DNA of 64,000 nucleotides from Pseudomonas chlororaphis (GTDB lineage Bacteria; Pseudomonadota; Gammaproteobacteria; Pseudomonadales; Pseudomonadaceae): NCBI GenBank assembly GCA_001023535.1, contig CP011020.1, positions 1,457,001 to 1,521,000 of the forward strand, read 5' to 3'. Shown piece by piece: positions 22,671 to 31,673 of this stretch (position 1 is its first letter; each line of letters starts with the position of its first letter). The notes under the pieces were generated by a model. It saw only the letters and a program-made list of their open reading frames with translations, ran no database searches and was not told where the DNA came from. The position numbers and the translations under genes were made by a program.

Positions 22671-22925
22671 TCAGGCCTTGAGCATCGCGTCGAGCTTGCC
22701 GGCGCGCTCCAGGGCGAACAGATCATCACAACCGCCCACGTGGGTGCTGCCGATCCAGATCTGCGGGACGGACGTACGCCCAGCCTTCCGGGACATTTCG
22801 GCGCGCAGTTGCGGCTTGCCGTCGACCTTGATCTCTTCGAACGCCACCCCTTTGTTCTGGAGCAGGAACTTGGCTCGCGAGCAATAAGGGCAGTAATCGC
22901 TGGAATAGACAACGACGTGGGTCAT
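22671..22925 (-). CDS. grxC: Glutaredoxin 3
   Basis: An 84-residue dithiol glutaredoxin with the active site CPYC at residues 12-15 (SSDYCPYCSRAK), the GSH-binding TSVPQIWI cis-proline region and GGCDDLFALE. It reduces disulfides using glutathione in the cytosol. It begins 1 nt after the stop of the rhodanese-fold gene, and secB follows. This is the classical grxC-secB arrangement. Confidence 0.96.
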   Translation of the reverse strand: MTHVVVYSSDYCPYCSRAKFLLQNKGVAFEEIKVDGKPQLRAEMSRKAGRTSVPQIWIGSTHVGGCDDLFALERAGKLDAMLKA

Positions 22926-22926
22926 C

Positions 22927-23340
22927 TCACTTCACCAGGGGCAGGTTGTCGGCTTTCCAACTGGCCACGCCGCCGGAGAGCTTGGCCGCGGTGAAGCCGG
23001 ACTTCATCAGTTCACGGGCATGGGTGCCGGCGTGCTGGCCCTGGGCATCGACCAGGATGATGGTCTTGGCCTTGTGTTTTTCCAGCTCGCCGATACGTGC
23101 GATCAGTTTGTCCTGGGGGATGTTCACCGCCCCGACAATGTGACCGGTGGCGTATTCCTTGCTCGGACGGATATCCACCACCACGCCGGCATCCTTGTTG
23201 ACCAGCGCGGTCAGCTCGCCAGTGCTCAGGCTGCGCCCGCCGCCCTGCATCGTGTGGGCCACCAGCAATGCCAGCAGTACGACGAAGATACCGACGAGAA
23301 TGTAGTGGTTAGTGGCAAATTCAATCAGGTGAGCAACCAT
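22927..23340 (-). CDS. Membrane-anchored rhodanese-like protein (YibN type) without a catalytic cysteine
   Basis: A 137-residue protein with an N-terminal transmembrane helix (HYILVGIFVVLLALLVAHTM) and one rhodanese domain (VVDIRPSKEYATGHIVGAVNIPQDKL). The loop that carries the catalytic cysteine in active rhodaneses reads VDAQGQHAGTHA and has no cysteine, so sulfur transfer is unlikely. The ATG at 23338-23340 (MVAHLIEFATNHY) is the family start. It is the first gene of the grxC-secB cluster and is divergent from gpmI. E. coli YibN occupies the same neighbourhood. Confidence 0.9.
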   Translation of the reverse strand: MVAHLIEFATNHYILVGIFVVLLALLVAHTMQGGGRSLSTGELTALVNKDAGVVVDIRPSKEYATGHIVGAVNIPQDKLIARIGELEKHKAKTIILVDAQGQHAGTHARELMKSGFTAAKLSGGVASWKADNLPLVK

Positions 23341-23491
23341 CGAAGGAGGTTCCAGGGCGTTAAAATGTCGGCCAGTATACACAGCACGCAAGGCCGGCCA
23401 AACCCCGCCCGGCGGTGACGCCACCGGAACTTACCTTTAAACTGCTCGTCCCTTTTGCATCGTCTTCTTTTAACCGCCACGAGTGGATTCC

Positions 23492-25021
23492 ATGACTACC
23501 ACGCCTAAACCTTTGGTCCTGATGATTCTCGACGGCTTCGGTCACAGTGACAGCCACGAATCCAACGCCGTGTATTCGGCCAAAAAGCCTGTCCTGGACC
23601 GTCTGTGGGCCACCGTGCCGAACGGCCTGATTTCCGGCAGCGGCATGGACGTCGGCCTGCCGGACGGGCAGATGGGCAACTCCGAAGTCGGCCACATGAA
23701 CCTCGGCGCAGGCCGCGTGGTGTATCAGGACTTCACCCGCGTGACCAAGTCGATTCGCGACGGCGAGTTCTTCGAGAACCCGACCATCTGCGCGGCCGTG
23801 GATAAAGCCGTGGCCGCCGGCAAGGCCGTACACCTCATGGGCCTGCTGTCGGACGGTGGCGTGCACAGCCACCAGGACCACCTGGTTGCCATGGCCGAAC
23901 TGGCCTTCAAGCGCGGCGCCGAGAAGATCTACCTGCACGCATTCCTCGATGGCCGCGACACCCCGCCGAAAAGCGCCGCCTCCTCGATCGAATTGCTGGA
24001 CGCCACCTTCCAGGCCCTGGGCAAAGGCCGCATCGCCAGCCTCGTCGGCCGCTACTACGCCATGGACCGCGACAACCGTTGGGACCGCGTCTCCCAGGCC
24101 TACAACCTGATCGTCGACGGCCAGGCCGAGTTCAGCGCCGCCACCGCCCAGGAAGGCCTGAACGCCGCCTACGAGCGCGGCGAAAGCGACGAGTTCGTCA
24201 AGGCCACCACCATCGGTGAACCGGTCAAGGTCGAAGACGGCGATGCCGTGGTGTTCATGAACTTCCGTGCCGACCGGGCTCGCGAGCTGACCCGCGTGTT
24301 TGTCGAAGACGACTTCAAGGAATTCGAACGCGCCCGCCAGCCAAAACTGGCCGGCTTCGTGATGCTGACCCAATATGCCGCCAGCATCCCGGCCCCGTCG
24401 GCCTTCGCCGCCGGCAGCCTGGAAAACGTGCTCGGCGACTACCTGGCGAAAAACGGCAAGACCCAACTGCGCATCGCCGAAACCGAGAAGTACGCCCACG
24501 TGACGTTCTTTTTCTCGGGCGGGCGCGAAGAGCCCTTCCCGGGCGAAGAACGCATCCTGATCCCCTCGCCGAAAGTCGCCACCTACGACCTGCAGCCGGA
24601 GATGAGCGCCCCCGAAGTGACCGACCGCATCGTCGATGCCATTGAAAACCAGCGTTACGACGTGATCGTGGTCAACTACGCCAACGGCGACATGGTCGGC
24701 CACAGCGGCGTGTTCGAGGCGGCGGTCAAGGCCGTGGAATGCCTGGACACCTGCGTGGGTCGCATCGTCGAGGCCTTGGAGAAGGTCGGCGGCGAAGCAC
24801 TGATCACCGCCGACCACGGCAACGTCGAGCAGATGTCCGACGAATCCACCGGCCAGGCCCACACGGCCCACACCACTGAGCCGGTGCCGTTCATCTATGT
24901 CGGCAAGCGTGACCTCAAGGTCCGCGAAGGCGGCGTGCTGGCTGACGTGGCACCGACCATGCTGATGCTGCTGGGCATGGAAAAACCGGCGGAGATGACC
25001 GGGACTTCGATCCTGGTGTGA
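23492..25021 (+). CDS. gpmI: 2,3-bisphosphoglycerate-independent phosphoglycerate mutase
   Basis: A 509-residue, dimanganese-dependent enzyme interconverting 3- and 2-phosphoglycerate. The first metal-binding segment is [11 protein letters not shown]. The phosphoserine nucleophile lies in [16 protein letters not shown] near residue 65. [24 protein letters not shown] and the second metal set ([30 protein letters not shown]) are all present. The start is the ATG at 23492. A GTG nine nt upstream is possible but adds only three residues. It is divergent from the rhodanese gene. Confidence 0.97.
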   Translation: MTTTPKPLVLMILDGFGHSDSHESNAVYSAKKPVLDRLWATVPNGLISGSGMDVGLPDGQMGNSEVGHMNLGAGRVVYQDFTRVTKSIRDGEFFENPTICAAVDKAVAAGKAVHLMGLLSDGGVHSHQDHLVAMAELAFKRGAEKIYLHAFLDGRDTPPKSAASSIELLDATFQALGKGRIASLVGRYYAMDRDNRWDRVSQAYNLIVDGQAEFSAATAQEGLNAAYERGESDEFVKATTIGEPVKVEDGDAVVFMNFRADRARELTRVFVEDDFKEFERARQPKLAGFVMLTQYAASIPAPSAFAAGSLENVLGDYLAKNGKTQLRIAETEKYAHVTFFFSGGREEPFPGEERILIPSPKVATYDLQPEMSAPEVTDRIVDAIENQRYDVIVVNYANGDMVGHSGVFEAAVKAVECLDTCVGRIVEALEKVGGEALITADHGNVEQMSDESTGQAHTAHTTEPVPFIYVGKRDLKVREGGVLADVAPTMLMLLGMEKPAEMTGTSILV

Positions 25022-25050
25022 CGACACGTAGTCACGGAGCATTGGCTTGT

Positions 25051-25163
25051 TGTGGCGAGGGAGCTTGCTCCCGCCCGATGGCGCAGCCATCGCAGGGGCC
25101 CTGGCTTGCTCAACTGTCGAGGGGCTGCTTCGCAGCCCAGCGGGAGCAAGCTCCCTCGCCACA
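25051..25163. repeat. REP-like inverted repeat of a second family (GGCGAGGGAGCTTGCTCCC)
   Basis: TGTGGCGAGGGAGCTTGCTC at 25051-25070 has its reverse complement at 25141-25163. An inner hairpin, GGGGCTGCTTCGCAGCCC, lies at about 25120-25138. The core differs from the common REP of this genome. A half element of the same family occurs at 63307-63347. Confidence 0.8.
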
Positions 25164-25283
25164 GCAGGCTGGCGGCTTTCAGTGTTTTGCCGGCCAGTTA
25201 TCACACAGCCCCAAATGGGCGTTTTTTTTGCCGCGTGGGGCGGGCATACTAGGCCGTCCCTTTCCCTGGTATCACCCGCCTCT

Positions 25284-26570
25284 ATGCTTCGCGTCCTGAT
25301 AGCCCTCGTTCTGACCTGCCTGCTCCAACCGGCCTTTGCCGACGAGCGCGCGCAAACCCAACAACAGTTGGAGGCCACGCGCCAGGACATTGCCGAGCTG
25401 AAGAAACTGCTGGGCAAGTTGCAGGAAGAGAAATCCAGCGTCCAGAAAGACCTGCGCGGCACCGAGACCGAGATGGGCAAGCTGGAGAAGCAGGTGGACG
25501 CCCTGCAGAAAGAGCTGAAGAAAAGCGAATCCGAGCTGCAGCGACTCGATGGTGAGAAAAAAAAACTCCAGAGCGCGCGCACTGAACAGCAACACCTGAT
25601 CGCCATCCAGGCCCGCGCCGCCTACCAGAACGGCCGCCAGGAGTACCTCAAGCTGCTGCTCAACCAGCAGAACCCCGAGAAATTCGCCCGCACGCTCACC
25701 TATTACGATTACCTGAGCCAGGCCCGCCTGGAGCAACTGAAAAACTTCAACGAAACCCTGCGCCAGCTCGCCAACGTCGAGAAGGACATCGAATTGCAGC
25801 AGGCCCAGTTGCTGGTACAGAAAAGCAGCCTCGACAGCCAGCGCGATGAACTCGACAAGGTTCGCAAGGAACGCCAGGTGGCACTGGCCAAGCTCAATGA
25901 CGATGTGAAGGCCCGCGACAGCAAGCTCAAGGCCCGTGAACAAGACCAGGCCGAGCTGGCAAACGTACTCAAGACCATCGAGGAAACCCTGGCCCGCCAG
26001 GCGCGAGAGGCAGAGCAAGCGCGGCAGCAAGCGCTGATCGCCCAGCAGGAAGCCGAAAAAAAGCGCTTGCGTGAGGCCGAGGCGGACTCGGACGAGGCGC
26101 CCCGCAAGGCGACCAAATCCAGCCCCGGCGCTCTGGTTTCCAGTGACGGTGAAACCTTCGGCGGCGCATTTGCTTCGGCGCGCGGCAAACTTCCATGGCC
26201 GGTCAATGGTCGATTACTGGCACGCTTTGGTGAAACCCGTGGCGACGACACCCGCACCAAGTGGGATGGCGTGATGATCAGCGCTTCCGCCGGCAGCCAG
26301 GTGCACGCCGTGCATGGCGGGCGCGTGGTGTTCGCCGATTGGCTGCGCGGCGCCGGCCTGCTGGTGATCCTGGATCACGGCAACGGTTACCTGAGTCTGT
26401 ATGGCCACAACCAGACGCTGCTCAAGTCGGCGGGGGATGTGGTCAAGGCCGGCGAGTCCATCTCCACGGTCGGCAACAGTGGTGGGCAGGATACGCCAGC
26501 CCTGTATTTCGCTATTCGTCAGCAGGGTCGCCCCAGTGACCCGGCCCAATGGTGTCGTGCGCAAGGATAA
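25284..26570 (+). CDS. envC: Murein hydrolase activator EnvC
   Basis: A 428-residue periplasmic protein. It has a signal peptide (cleavage near QPAFA-DE) and a long heptad coiled coil of roughly residues 22-270 (dense in K, E, Q, L). The C-terminal LytM (peptidase M23) domain lies around residues 300-425. The zinc ligands are not conserved: the expected first His sits in TKWDGVMI and the final HxH is LYGHNQ. It therefore acts as a regulator that activates amidases at the septum, as EnvC does. The start at 25284 begins a clean signal peptide. Confidence 0.94.
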   Translation: MLRVLIALVLTCLLQPAFADERAQTQQQLEATRQDIAELKKLLGKLQEEKSSVQKDLRGTETEMGKLEKQVDALQKELKKSESELQRLDGEKKKLQSARTEQQHLIAIQARAAYQNGRQEYLKLLLNQQNPEKFARTLTYYDYLSQARLEQLKNFNETLRQLANVEKDIELQQAQLLVQKSSLDSQRDELDKVRKERQVALAKLNDDVKARDSKLKAREQDQAELANVLKTIEETLARQAREAEQARQQALIAQQEAEKKRLREAEADSDEAPRKATKSSPGALVSSDGETFGGAFASARGKLPWPVNGRLLARFGETRGDDTRTKWDGVMISASAGSQVHAVHGGRVVFADWLRGAGLLVILDHGNGYLSLYGHNQTLLKSAGDVVKAGESISTVGNSGGQDTPALYFAIRQQGRPSDPAQWCRAQG

Positions 26571-26602
26571 GCGCACCCATCCACTTAAGGAGTTCGTTCG
26601 AC

Positions 26603-27919
26603 ATGCTGCATTTGTCCCGTCTCACCTCGCTGGCCCTGACGATCGCCCTCGTGATCGGCGCGCCCCTGGCTTTCGCCGCTGAACCGGCCCCCTCGGCCCC
26701 CGCCACCACGGCGGCGACCACCAAGGCGCCGTTGCCGCTGGACGAGCTGCGCACGTTTGCCGAAGTCATGGACCGGATCAAGGCCGCCTATGTCGAGCCG
26801 GTGGACGACAAGATGCTGCTGGAGAACGCCATCAAGGGCATGCTCAGCAACCTTGACCCGCACTCGGCCTACCTGGGGCCGGAAGATTTTGCCGAGCTGC
26901 AGGAAAGCACCAGCGGCGAGTTCGGCGGCCTGGGCATCGAGGTCGGCAGCGAAGACGGCTTCGTCAAAGTGGTCTCGCCGATCGACGACACGCCCGCCTC
27001 CAAGGCCGGCATCCAAGCGGGCGACTTCATCGTCAAGATCAACGGCCAGCCGACCCGCGGCCAGAGCATGACCGAAGCCGTGGACAAAATGCGCGGCAAG
27101 ATCGGCCAGAAGATCACCCTGACCCTGGTGCGCGACGGCGGCACGCCGTTCGACGTGACCCTCACGCGGGCGGTCATCCAGGTCAAGAGCGTGAAGAGCC
27201 AGTTGCTGGAGTCGGGCTACGGCTATATCCGTATCACCCAGTTCCAGGTCAAGACCGGCGAAGAAGTCGCCAAGGCCCTGGCCAAGCTGCGCAAGGACAA
27301 CGGCAAGAAACTCAACGGCCTGGTCCTGGACCTGCGCAACAACCCCGGCGGCGTGCTGCAATCGGCGGTGGAAGTGGTGGATCACTTCATCACCAAGGGC
27401 CTGATCGTCTACACCAAGGGCCGCATCGCCAACTCCGAGCTGCGCTTCTCGGCCACCGGCAACGACCTGAGCGACGCCGTGCCACTGGTGGTGTTGATCA
27501 ACGGCGGCAGCGCCTCGGCGTCGGAGATCGTCGCCGGTGCCCTGCAGGACCAGAAACGCGGCGTGGTCATGGGCACCACCAGTTTCGGCAAGGGCTCGGT
27601 GCAGACCGTGCTGCCACTGAACAATGATCGCGCCCTGAAGATCACCACCGCGCTGTACTTCACCCCCAACGGCCGCTCCATCCAGGCCCAGGGCATCGTT
27701 CCGGACATCGAGGTGCGCAAGGCCAAGATCACCAACGAACAGGACAGCGAATACTTCAAGGAAGCCGACCTGCAAGGTCACCTGGGCAATGGCAACGGTG
27801 GCGCCGACAAGCCGACCGGCTCCGGTGCCAAGGCCAAGCCGATGCCGCAGGATGACGATTATCAGTTGGCCCAGGCCCTGAGCCTGCTCAAAGGACTGAA
27901 CATCACCTCCGGCCGCTGA
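26603..27919 (+). CDS. ctpA: Carboxy-terminal processing protease (S41 family)
   Basis: A 438-residue exported S41 protease. It has a signal peptide (near LAFA-AEP), then a PDZ domain (GGLGIEVGSEDGFVKVVSPIDDTPASKAGIQAGDFIVKING in parts, residues about 105-185). The catalytic core LDLRNNPGGVL carries the serine in NGGSASASEIVAG and the lysine in GTTSFGKGSVQ. A low-complexity tail ends the protein. In Pseudomonas, CtpA degrades peptidoglycan endopeptidases in the periplasm. The ATG at 26603 follows AAGGAG. The gap to envC is 32 nt, so the three genes envC-ctpA-deacetylase form an operon. Confidence 0.95.
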   Translation: MLHLSRLTSLALTIALVIGAPLAFAAEPAPSAPATTAATTKAPLPLDELRTFAEVMDRIKAAYVEPVDDKMLLENAIKGMLSNLDPHSAYLGPEDFAELQESTSGEFGGLGIEVGSEDGFVKVVSPIDDTPASKAGIQAGDFIVKINGQPTRGQSMTEAVDKMRGKIGQKITLTLVRDGGTPFDVTLTRAVIQVKSVKSQLLESGYGYIRITQFQVKTGEEVAKALAKLRKDNGKKLNGLVLDLRNNPGGVLQSAVEVVDHFITKGLIVYTKGRIANSELRFSATGNDLSDAVPLVVLINGGSASASEIVAGALQDQKRGVVMGTTSFGKGSVQTVLPLNNDRALKITTALYFTPNGRSIQAQGIVPDIEVRKAKITNEQDSEYFKEADLQGHLGNGNGGADKPTGSGAKAKPMPQDDDYQLAQALSLLKGLNITSGR

Positions 27920-27920
27920 G

Positions 27921-28694
27921 ATGCGCCGGCGCTTGATCCTCGGCCTGGTGTGCTGCCTGGCGAGCGTTGCCTTTGCCGCGCCCGCCGCTTCACCGCACAA
28001 GGCCTACCTGAGCCTGATCATCGACGATCTGGGGCAGAACCTGCCCCGGGATCGCCAGGTACTGGCCCTCCCCGGCCCTGTCACCGCCGCGATCATGCCC
28101 GACACGCCCCATGCCGCCGAATTCGCCCGCGAAGCCCATCGCGCCGGCAAGCTCGTGATGTTGCACATGCCCATGGACCCCGCCACCGGGCCGTTCGCCT
28201 GGCATCCGGACCTGCCCATCGAAGAGCTCGGCAAACGCCTCGACGCCGCTTTCGCGGCCGTGCCCTACACCAGCGGGATCAACAACCACATGGGCAGCCG
28301 CATGACCGCCCAACCCCAGGCCATGGCGTGGCTGATGGCGAATCTGCAGCAGCGGCACAAGTTTTTCGTCGACAGCCGCACCAGCGCCCAGACCGTCGCG
28401 GCCGCCGAGGCGCAGAAGATCGGCCTGGCCAGTGTGTCACGGGATGTATTCCTCGATGACGAGCGCACGGAAACTGCCATCGCCCACCAGCTCCAGACCG
28501 CCATCGACCTGGCCCGACGCCAGGGCTCGGCGGTGATGATCGGCCATCCCTACCCGCAGACCCTGGCCGTGCTCGAACGCGAACTGCCACGGCTCAAAGG
28601 CCAAGGCATCGAATGGATCGACATCAAGTCGATGATCAGCCTGCGCAGCAACCGGGCGATGGCCGGGCATGGGAAGGATGGGCTCTACCGATAG
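27921..28694 (+). CDS. Divergent polysaccharide deacetylase family protein
   Basis: A 257-residue exported protein with a signal peptide (near SVAFA-APA). It has the divergent polysaccharide deacetylase pattern (formerly DUF610): LSLIIDDLGQN, GPVTAAIMPDTPHAAEFAREAHRAGKLVMLHMPM in parts, GINNHMGSRMTAQ and DSRTSAQTVA. The His/Asp set of the NodB fold is retained, but no substrate is established. It starts 1 nt after the ctpA stop and is probably a cell-envelope partner of EnvC and CtpA. That role is inferred from gene order. Confidence 0.9.
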   Translation: MRRRLILGLVCCLASVAFAAPAASPHKAYLSLIIDDLGQNLPRDRQVLALPGPVTAAIMPDTPHAAEFAREAHRAGKLVMLHMPMDPATGPFAWHPDLPIEELGKRLDAAFAAVPYTSGINNHMGSRMTAQPQAMAWLMANLQQRHKFFVDSRTSAQTVAAAEAQKIGLASVSRDVFLDDERTETAIAHQLQTAIDLARRQGSAVMIGHPYPQTLAVLERELPRLKGQGIEWIDIKSMISLRSNRAMAGHGKDGLYR

Positions 28695-28712
28695 CGGTAG
28701 CCGCGACGCCGC

Positions 28713-28872
28713 CATCGCGAGCAAGCTCGCTCCCACAACGGTTCTGCATCGGGCACAAGATTGGCGTTCACAGCAGACCCCCTGTGGGAGCGAGCTTGCT
28801 CGCGATGACGGCGACACATTCAACATCTCTACAAGCTGACCCACCGCTTTCGCGAGCAAGCCCGCTCCCACA
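28713..28872. repeat. Triple REP cluster
   Basis: Three REP copies lie between the converging deacetylase and binding-protein genes: 28713-28737 (GAGC variant), 28782-28807 (opposite orientation) and 28845-28872 (GGGC variant). A doublet plus a single of a different sub-type suggests two insertion events. Confidence 0.8.
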
Positions 28873-28887
28873 GGTTTGTTCCAGCGG

Positions 28888-29634
28888 TCAGAGATACCGT
28901 GCCATGATCGCGTCGACCGCTCCTTCCCGGCGCAACTCATCCAGGGCTTTCTGTAGCCGCGCGACCACCTCGTCAGGCACGTTCTTGTTCAACGCCAGGT
29001 ACAGCTCGGCGCTGTTGAAACGCAGCACCGTCTTGAGGTCGCTCACACCTTCCTGGCGGGCCAGGTAGCGTCCGGCCGGGTCGCCGGTGGCCCACAGGTC
29101 GATCTGACCGTTGACCAGCTTCCTCGCGTTGTCCTGGTCACGCAGCACCACAATGGGATTCAGCCCCTGCTTGCCCAGGGTTTCGGCAATGGCGTCGCCC
29201 TTGTAGGCGCCGATCCGGTATTTGCGCGCCTGCTCCAAGGAGTCGAGGGCAATCGTGCTGTCCGCCTTGGCGAGCATGATCCAGTCGTCCGGGCCGATGG
29301 GGCCGACCCATTTGAACAGCTTTTCACGTTCCGGCAGCCGCGCCATGACGAAGACGCCGTAGCCGGGATTCTCCAGGGCGAGCTTATAGATCCGCTCCCA
29401 GGGGAAACGCAGCGTCAGGCTGTAGGTGATGTCGGCGCGCTTGAAAATCTCGCGGACGATGTCCACGGCAATGCCCTGGATGTTCTCGTCCTGGGCGAAG
29501 TTCTTGCCGTTCTTGGCCATGTTGTACGGTGGGAAGTTTTCCGTCAGCAGCACCAGCGAGGTGTCGGCGGCGCGGGCCGTGCCTGCAAGCAGCATAGTGG
29601 CGCCGGCAAAGGCAAGAACAAGGCGTTTGAGCAT
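28888..29634 (-). CDS. Periplasmic solute-binding protein (amino-acid type, orphan)
   Basis: A 248-residue protein with a signal peptide (cleavage near GTARA-ADT) and a family 3 solute-binding fold (LLTENFPPYNMAKNGKNF, GIAVDIVREIFKRADITYSL, FVMARLPEREKLFKWVGPI). No permease or ATPase gene is adjacent. Orphan members of this group are often of unknown ligand. The start at 29634 begins a proper signal peptide. The leader immediately upstream is a 163-bp palindrome (29638-29800) and no Shine-Dalgarno is visible, so expression may be controlled or damaged by it. Confidence 0.85.
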   Translation of the reverse strand: MLKRLVLAFAGATMLLAGTARAADTSLVLLTENFPPYNMAKNGKNFAQDENIQGIAVDIVREIFKRADITYSLTLRFPWERIYKLALENPGYGVFVMARLPEREKLFKWVGPIGPDDWIMLAKADSTIALDSLEQARKYRIGAYKGDAIAETLGKQGLNPIVVLRDQDNARKLVNGQIDLWATGDPAGRYLARQEGVSDLKTVLRFNSAELYLALNKNVPDEVVARLQKALDELRREGAVDAIMARYL

Positions 29635-29637
29635 GTA

Positions 29638-29800
29638 TAGTGGCCTGTGTGGCTAATTCGTGCACTCAAGTTCGGCGCCAGTGCTCGCCAAGCTGCGTTG
29701 CCATTCCTCGCCGTAGCTGGGCTACGACTCGTCATGGCGCCTTGCCTGGCAAGTCCTGGCACTCGAACTTGAGCACCCGAATTAACCGTACAGGCCACTA
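29638..29800. repeat. Long imperfect palindrome (163 bp)
   Basis: The outer 11 bases TAGTGGCCTGT (29638-29648) recur inverted as ACAGGCCACTA (29790-29800). Matching blocks continue inward: TAATTCG with CGAATTA, CTCAAGTTCG with CGAACTTGAG, GCCAT with ATGGC, and finally GTAGC-TGG-GCTAC centred at 29719. Arms are 80 nt each with scattered mismatches and small bulges. It has the look of a MITE or other Pseudomonas dispersed repeat, but I see no target-site duplication that I can prove. Confidence 0.8.
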
Positions 29801-29858
29801 GCTACCGCAATCCATGGTGTGCCCAAGAGTGCCTTGGGCCCGCCATGGTGTCCAGCGG

Positions 29859-30629
29859 TCAGCGAATGCAGATACCGCGCTGTGCCATGTAGGCCTTGGC
29901 CTCCGGCACCGTGTATTCGCCAAAGTGGAAGATGCTCGCCGCCAGCACCGCGCTGGCGTGGCCTTCCAGGATGCCATCGGCCAGGTGTTGCAGGTTGCCG
30001 ACACCGCCGGAGGCGATCACCGGAATGCCCAGGGCATCGCTGATGGCACGGGTCACGCCCAGGTCGAAGCCGTTCTTCATGCCGTCCTGGTCCATGCTGG
30101 TCAGCAGGATCTCACCGGCACCAAGGCCCTCCATCTTCCTGGCCCACTCAACGGCATCCAGGCCGGTGGGCTTGCGGCCGCCGTGGGTGAAGATTTCCCA
30201 GCGCGGGGTTTCGCCCGGACCGGACACCTTCTTCGCGTCGATGGCGACGACGATGCACTGCGAGCCGAAATGCTGGGCCGCTTCGCCGACGAACTCCGGG
30301 TTGAACACCGCCGCCGTGTTGATGGACACCTTGTCCGCCCCGGCGTTGAGCAGGTTGCGGATATCCTGCACGGTGCGCACGCCACCGCCCACGGTCAGCG
30401 GGATGAACACCTGGCTGGCCATGCGCTCGACGGTATGCAAGGTGGTGTCGCGGCCGTCGACGCTGGCGGTGATGTCGAGGAAGGTGATCTCGTCCGCACC
30501 CTGTTCGTCGTAGCGACGGGCGATTTCCACCGGGTCGCCGGCATCACGGATGTTCTCGAACTTGACGCCCTTGACCACTCGGCCGTTGTCCACGTCCAGG
30601 CAAGGGATGATGCGTTTGGCCAGCGCCAT
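29859..30629 (-). CDS. hisF: Imidazole glycerol phosphate synthase, cyclase subunit
   Basis: A 256-residue TIM barrel that joins ammonia from HisH to PRFAR, giving IGP and AICAR in histidine synthesis. Catalytic Asp11 lies in [15 protein letters not shown] and the second aspartate in [11 protein letters not shown]. Phosphate-binding glycine loops include LTVGGGVRT and PVIASGGVG. It is the last gene of the his cluster hisB-hisH-DUF2164-hisA-hisF on the minus strand and starts 9 nt after hisA. Confidence 0.97.
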   Translation of the reverse strand: MALAKRIIPCLDVDNGRVVKGVKFENIRDAGDPVEIARRYDEQGADEITFLDITASVDGRDTTLHTVERMASQVFIPLTVGGGVRTVQDIRNLLNAGADKVSINTAAVFNPEFVGEAAQHFGSQCIVVAIDAKKVSGPGETPRWEIFTHGGRKPTGLDAVEWARKMEGLGAGEILLTSMDQDGMKNGFDLGVTRAISDALGIPVIASGGVGNLQHLADGILEGHASAVLAASIFHFGEYTVPEAKAYMAQRGICIR

Positions 30630-30638
30630 GGTCAGTCC

Positions 30639-31376
30639 TCAGCCTTTGTAGGCGTCGCAGAAGGCCTGGGCCTCGGCGACATCCAGGGTGCCTTCGTAGA
30701 TCGCGCGACCGGTGATCGCCCCGATGATGCCCGGCGCCTTGGCGTCGAGCAGTGTCTTGATGTCGCCCAGGTTGTGGATACCGCCGGAGGCGATGACCGG
30801 GATTTTCGTGGCCGCCGCCAGGGCCGCCGTGAACGGCACGTTGCAGCCCTGCATCATGCCGTCCTTGGCGATGTCGGTGTAGACGATGGCCGACACGCCG
30901 TCGGCTTCGAAACGCTTGGCCAGGTCGATCACCTGCACGGTGCTGACTTCAGCCCAACCGTCGGTGGCGACAAAACCGTCCTTGGCATCCAGGCCCACGA
31001 TGACCTTGCCCGGGAACGCGCGGCAGGCTTCGGCGACGAATTCGGGCTCCTTCACGGCCTTGGTGCCGATGATCACGTAGCTCACGCCGGCCTTGACGTA
31101 GTGCTCGATGGTTTCCAGGGAGCGAATGCCGCCGCCGATCTGGATCGGCAGGTTCGGATAGCGCTTGGCAATGGCGGTCACCACTTCGCCGTTGACCGGT
31201 TGGCCTTCGAAGGCGCCGTTCAGGTCCACCAGATGCAGGCGCCGGCAGCCGCCCTCCACCCACTTGGCGGCCATGCTCACCGGGTCATCGGAGAACACCG
31301 TGGAATCTTCCATCCGGCCCTGGCGCAGACGTACGCAAGCGCCGTCCTTGAGATCGATAGCGGGGATAATCAGCAT
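30639..31376 (-). CDS. hisA: ProFAR isomerase
   Basis: A 245-residue TIM barrel isomerase that converts ProFAR to PRFAR. The N-terminal [17 protein letters not shown] holds the catalytic Asp8. The second half-barrel has [15 protein letters not shown] with the second acidic residue, and the phosphate loops are IQIGGGIRS and PVIASGGI. The ATG at 31374-31376 (MLIIPAID) is the family start. An upstream ATG would add five residues. It is followed closely by hisF. Confidence 0.97.
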   Translation of the reverse strand: MLIIPAIDLKDGACVRLRQGRMEDSTVFSDDPVSMAAKWVEGGCRRLHLVDLNGAFEGQPVNGEVVTAIAKRYPNLPIQIGGGIRSLETIEHYVKAGVSYVIIGTKAVKEPEFVAEACRAFPGKVIVGLDAKDGFVATDGWAEVSTVQVIDLAKRFEADGVSAIVYTDIAKDGMMQGCNVPFTAALAAATKIPVIASGGIHNLGDIKTLLDAKAPGIIGAITGRAIYEGTLDVAEAQAFCDAYKG

Positions 31377-31418
31377 CTGGCAAACCTTCAAATACGAATA
31401 TTCAGCTTGGCTCGAAAA

Positions 31419-31673
31419 TCAGTTTTTCTCGAGCGCCCACAAGTCGCTTTCAATGCTTTCGAACCTTTCTTTAAGGTGCGCCTGCACATCGAAAATCGCC
31501 CTGTTGTAATAGTGCGGAGCAATTTCGCGGGTAAACAGCTCAAGAATTTCCGCCGCCTCGAACGAACCCAGGTCCAGTTCGAAACGCTCCTCCATGAACC
31601 GCTGGATCTTGCGGTTCGCCTCACTCTCCTGTTCAGGCGTGAGGGTGAGGATCGGCGGTTTCTTGCGCGCCAT
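31419..31673 (-). CDS. DUF2164 protein inside the his operon
   Basis: An 84-residue, highly charged helical protein of the DUF2164 family (ILTLTPEQESEANRKIQRFM, then FELDLGSFEAAEILELF and HYYNRAIFDVQAHL). Its function is unknown. Its ATG overlaps the hisH stop by one base (TAATG type), which implies translational coupling, and hisA follows after 42 nt. No signal peptide or membrane segment is visible. The position inside the histidine operon is its only contextual clue. Confidence 0.88.
   Translation of the reverse strand: MARKKPPILTLTPEQESEANRKIQRFMEERFELDLGSFEAAEILELFTREIAPHYYNRAIFDVQAHLKERFESIESDLWALEKN

Noticed and set aside
29638..29800. The long palindrome as a transcription terminator of hisF
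   Set aside because: It has no U-tract, is far longer than a terminator and its symmetry extends over 163 bp.
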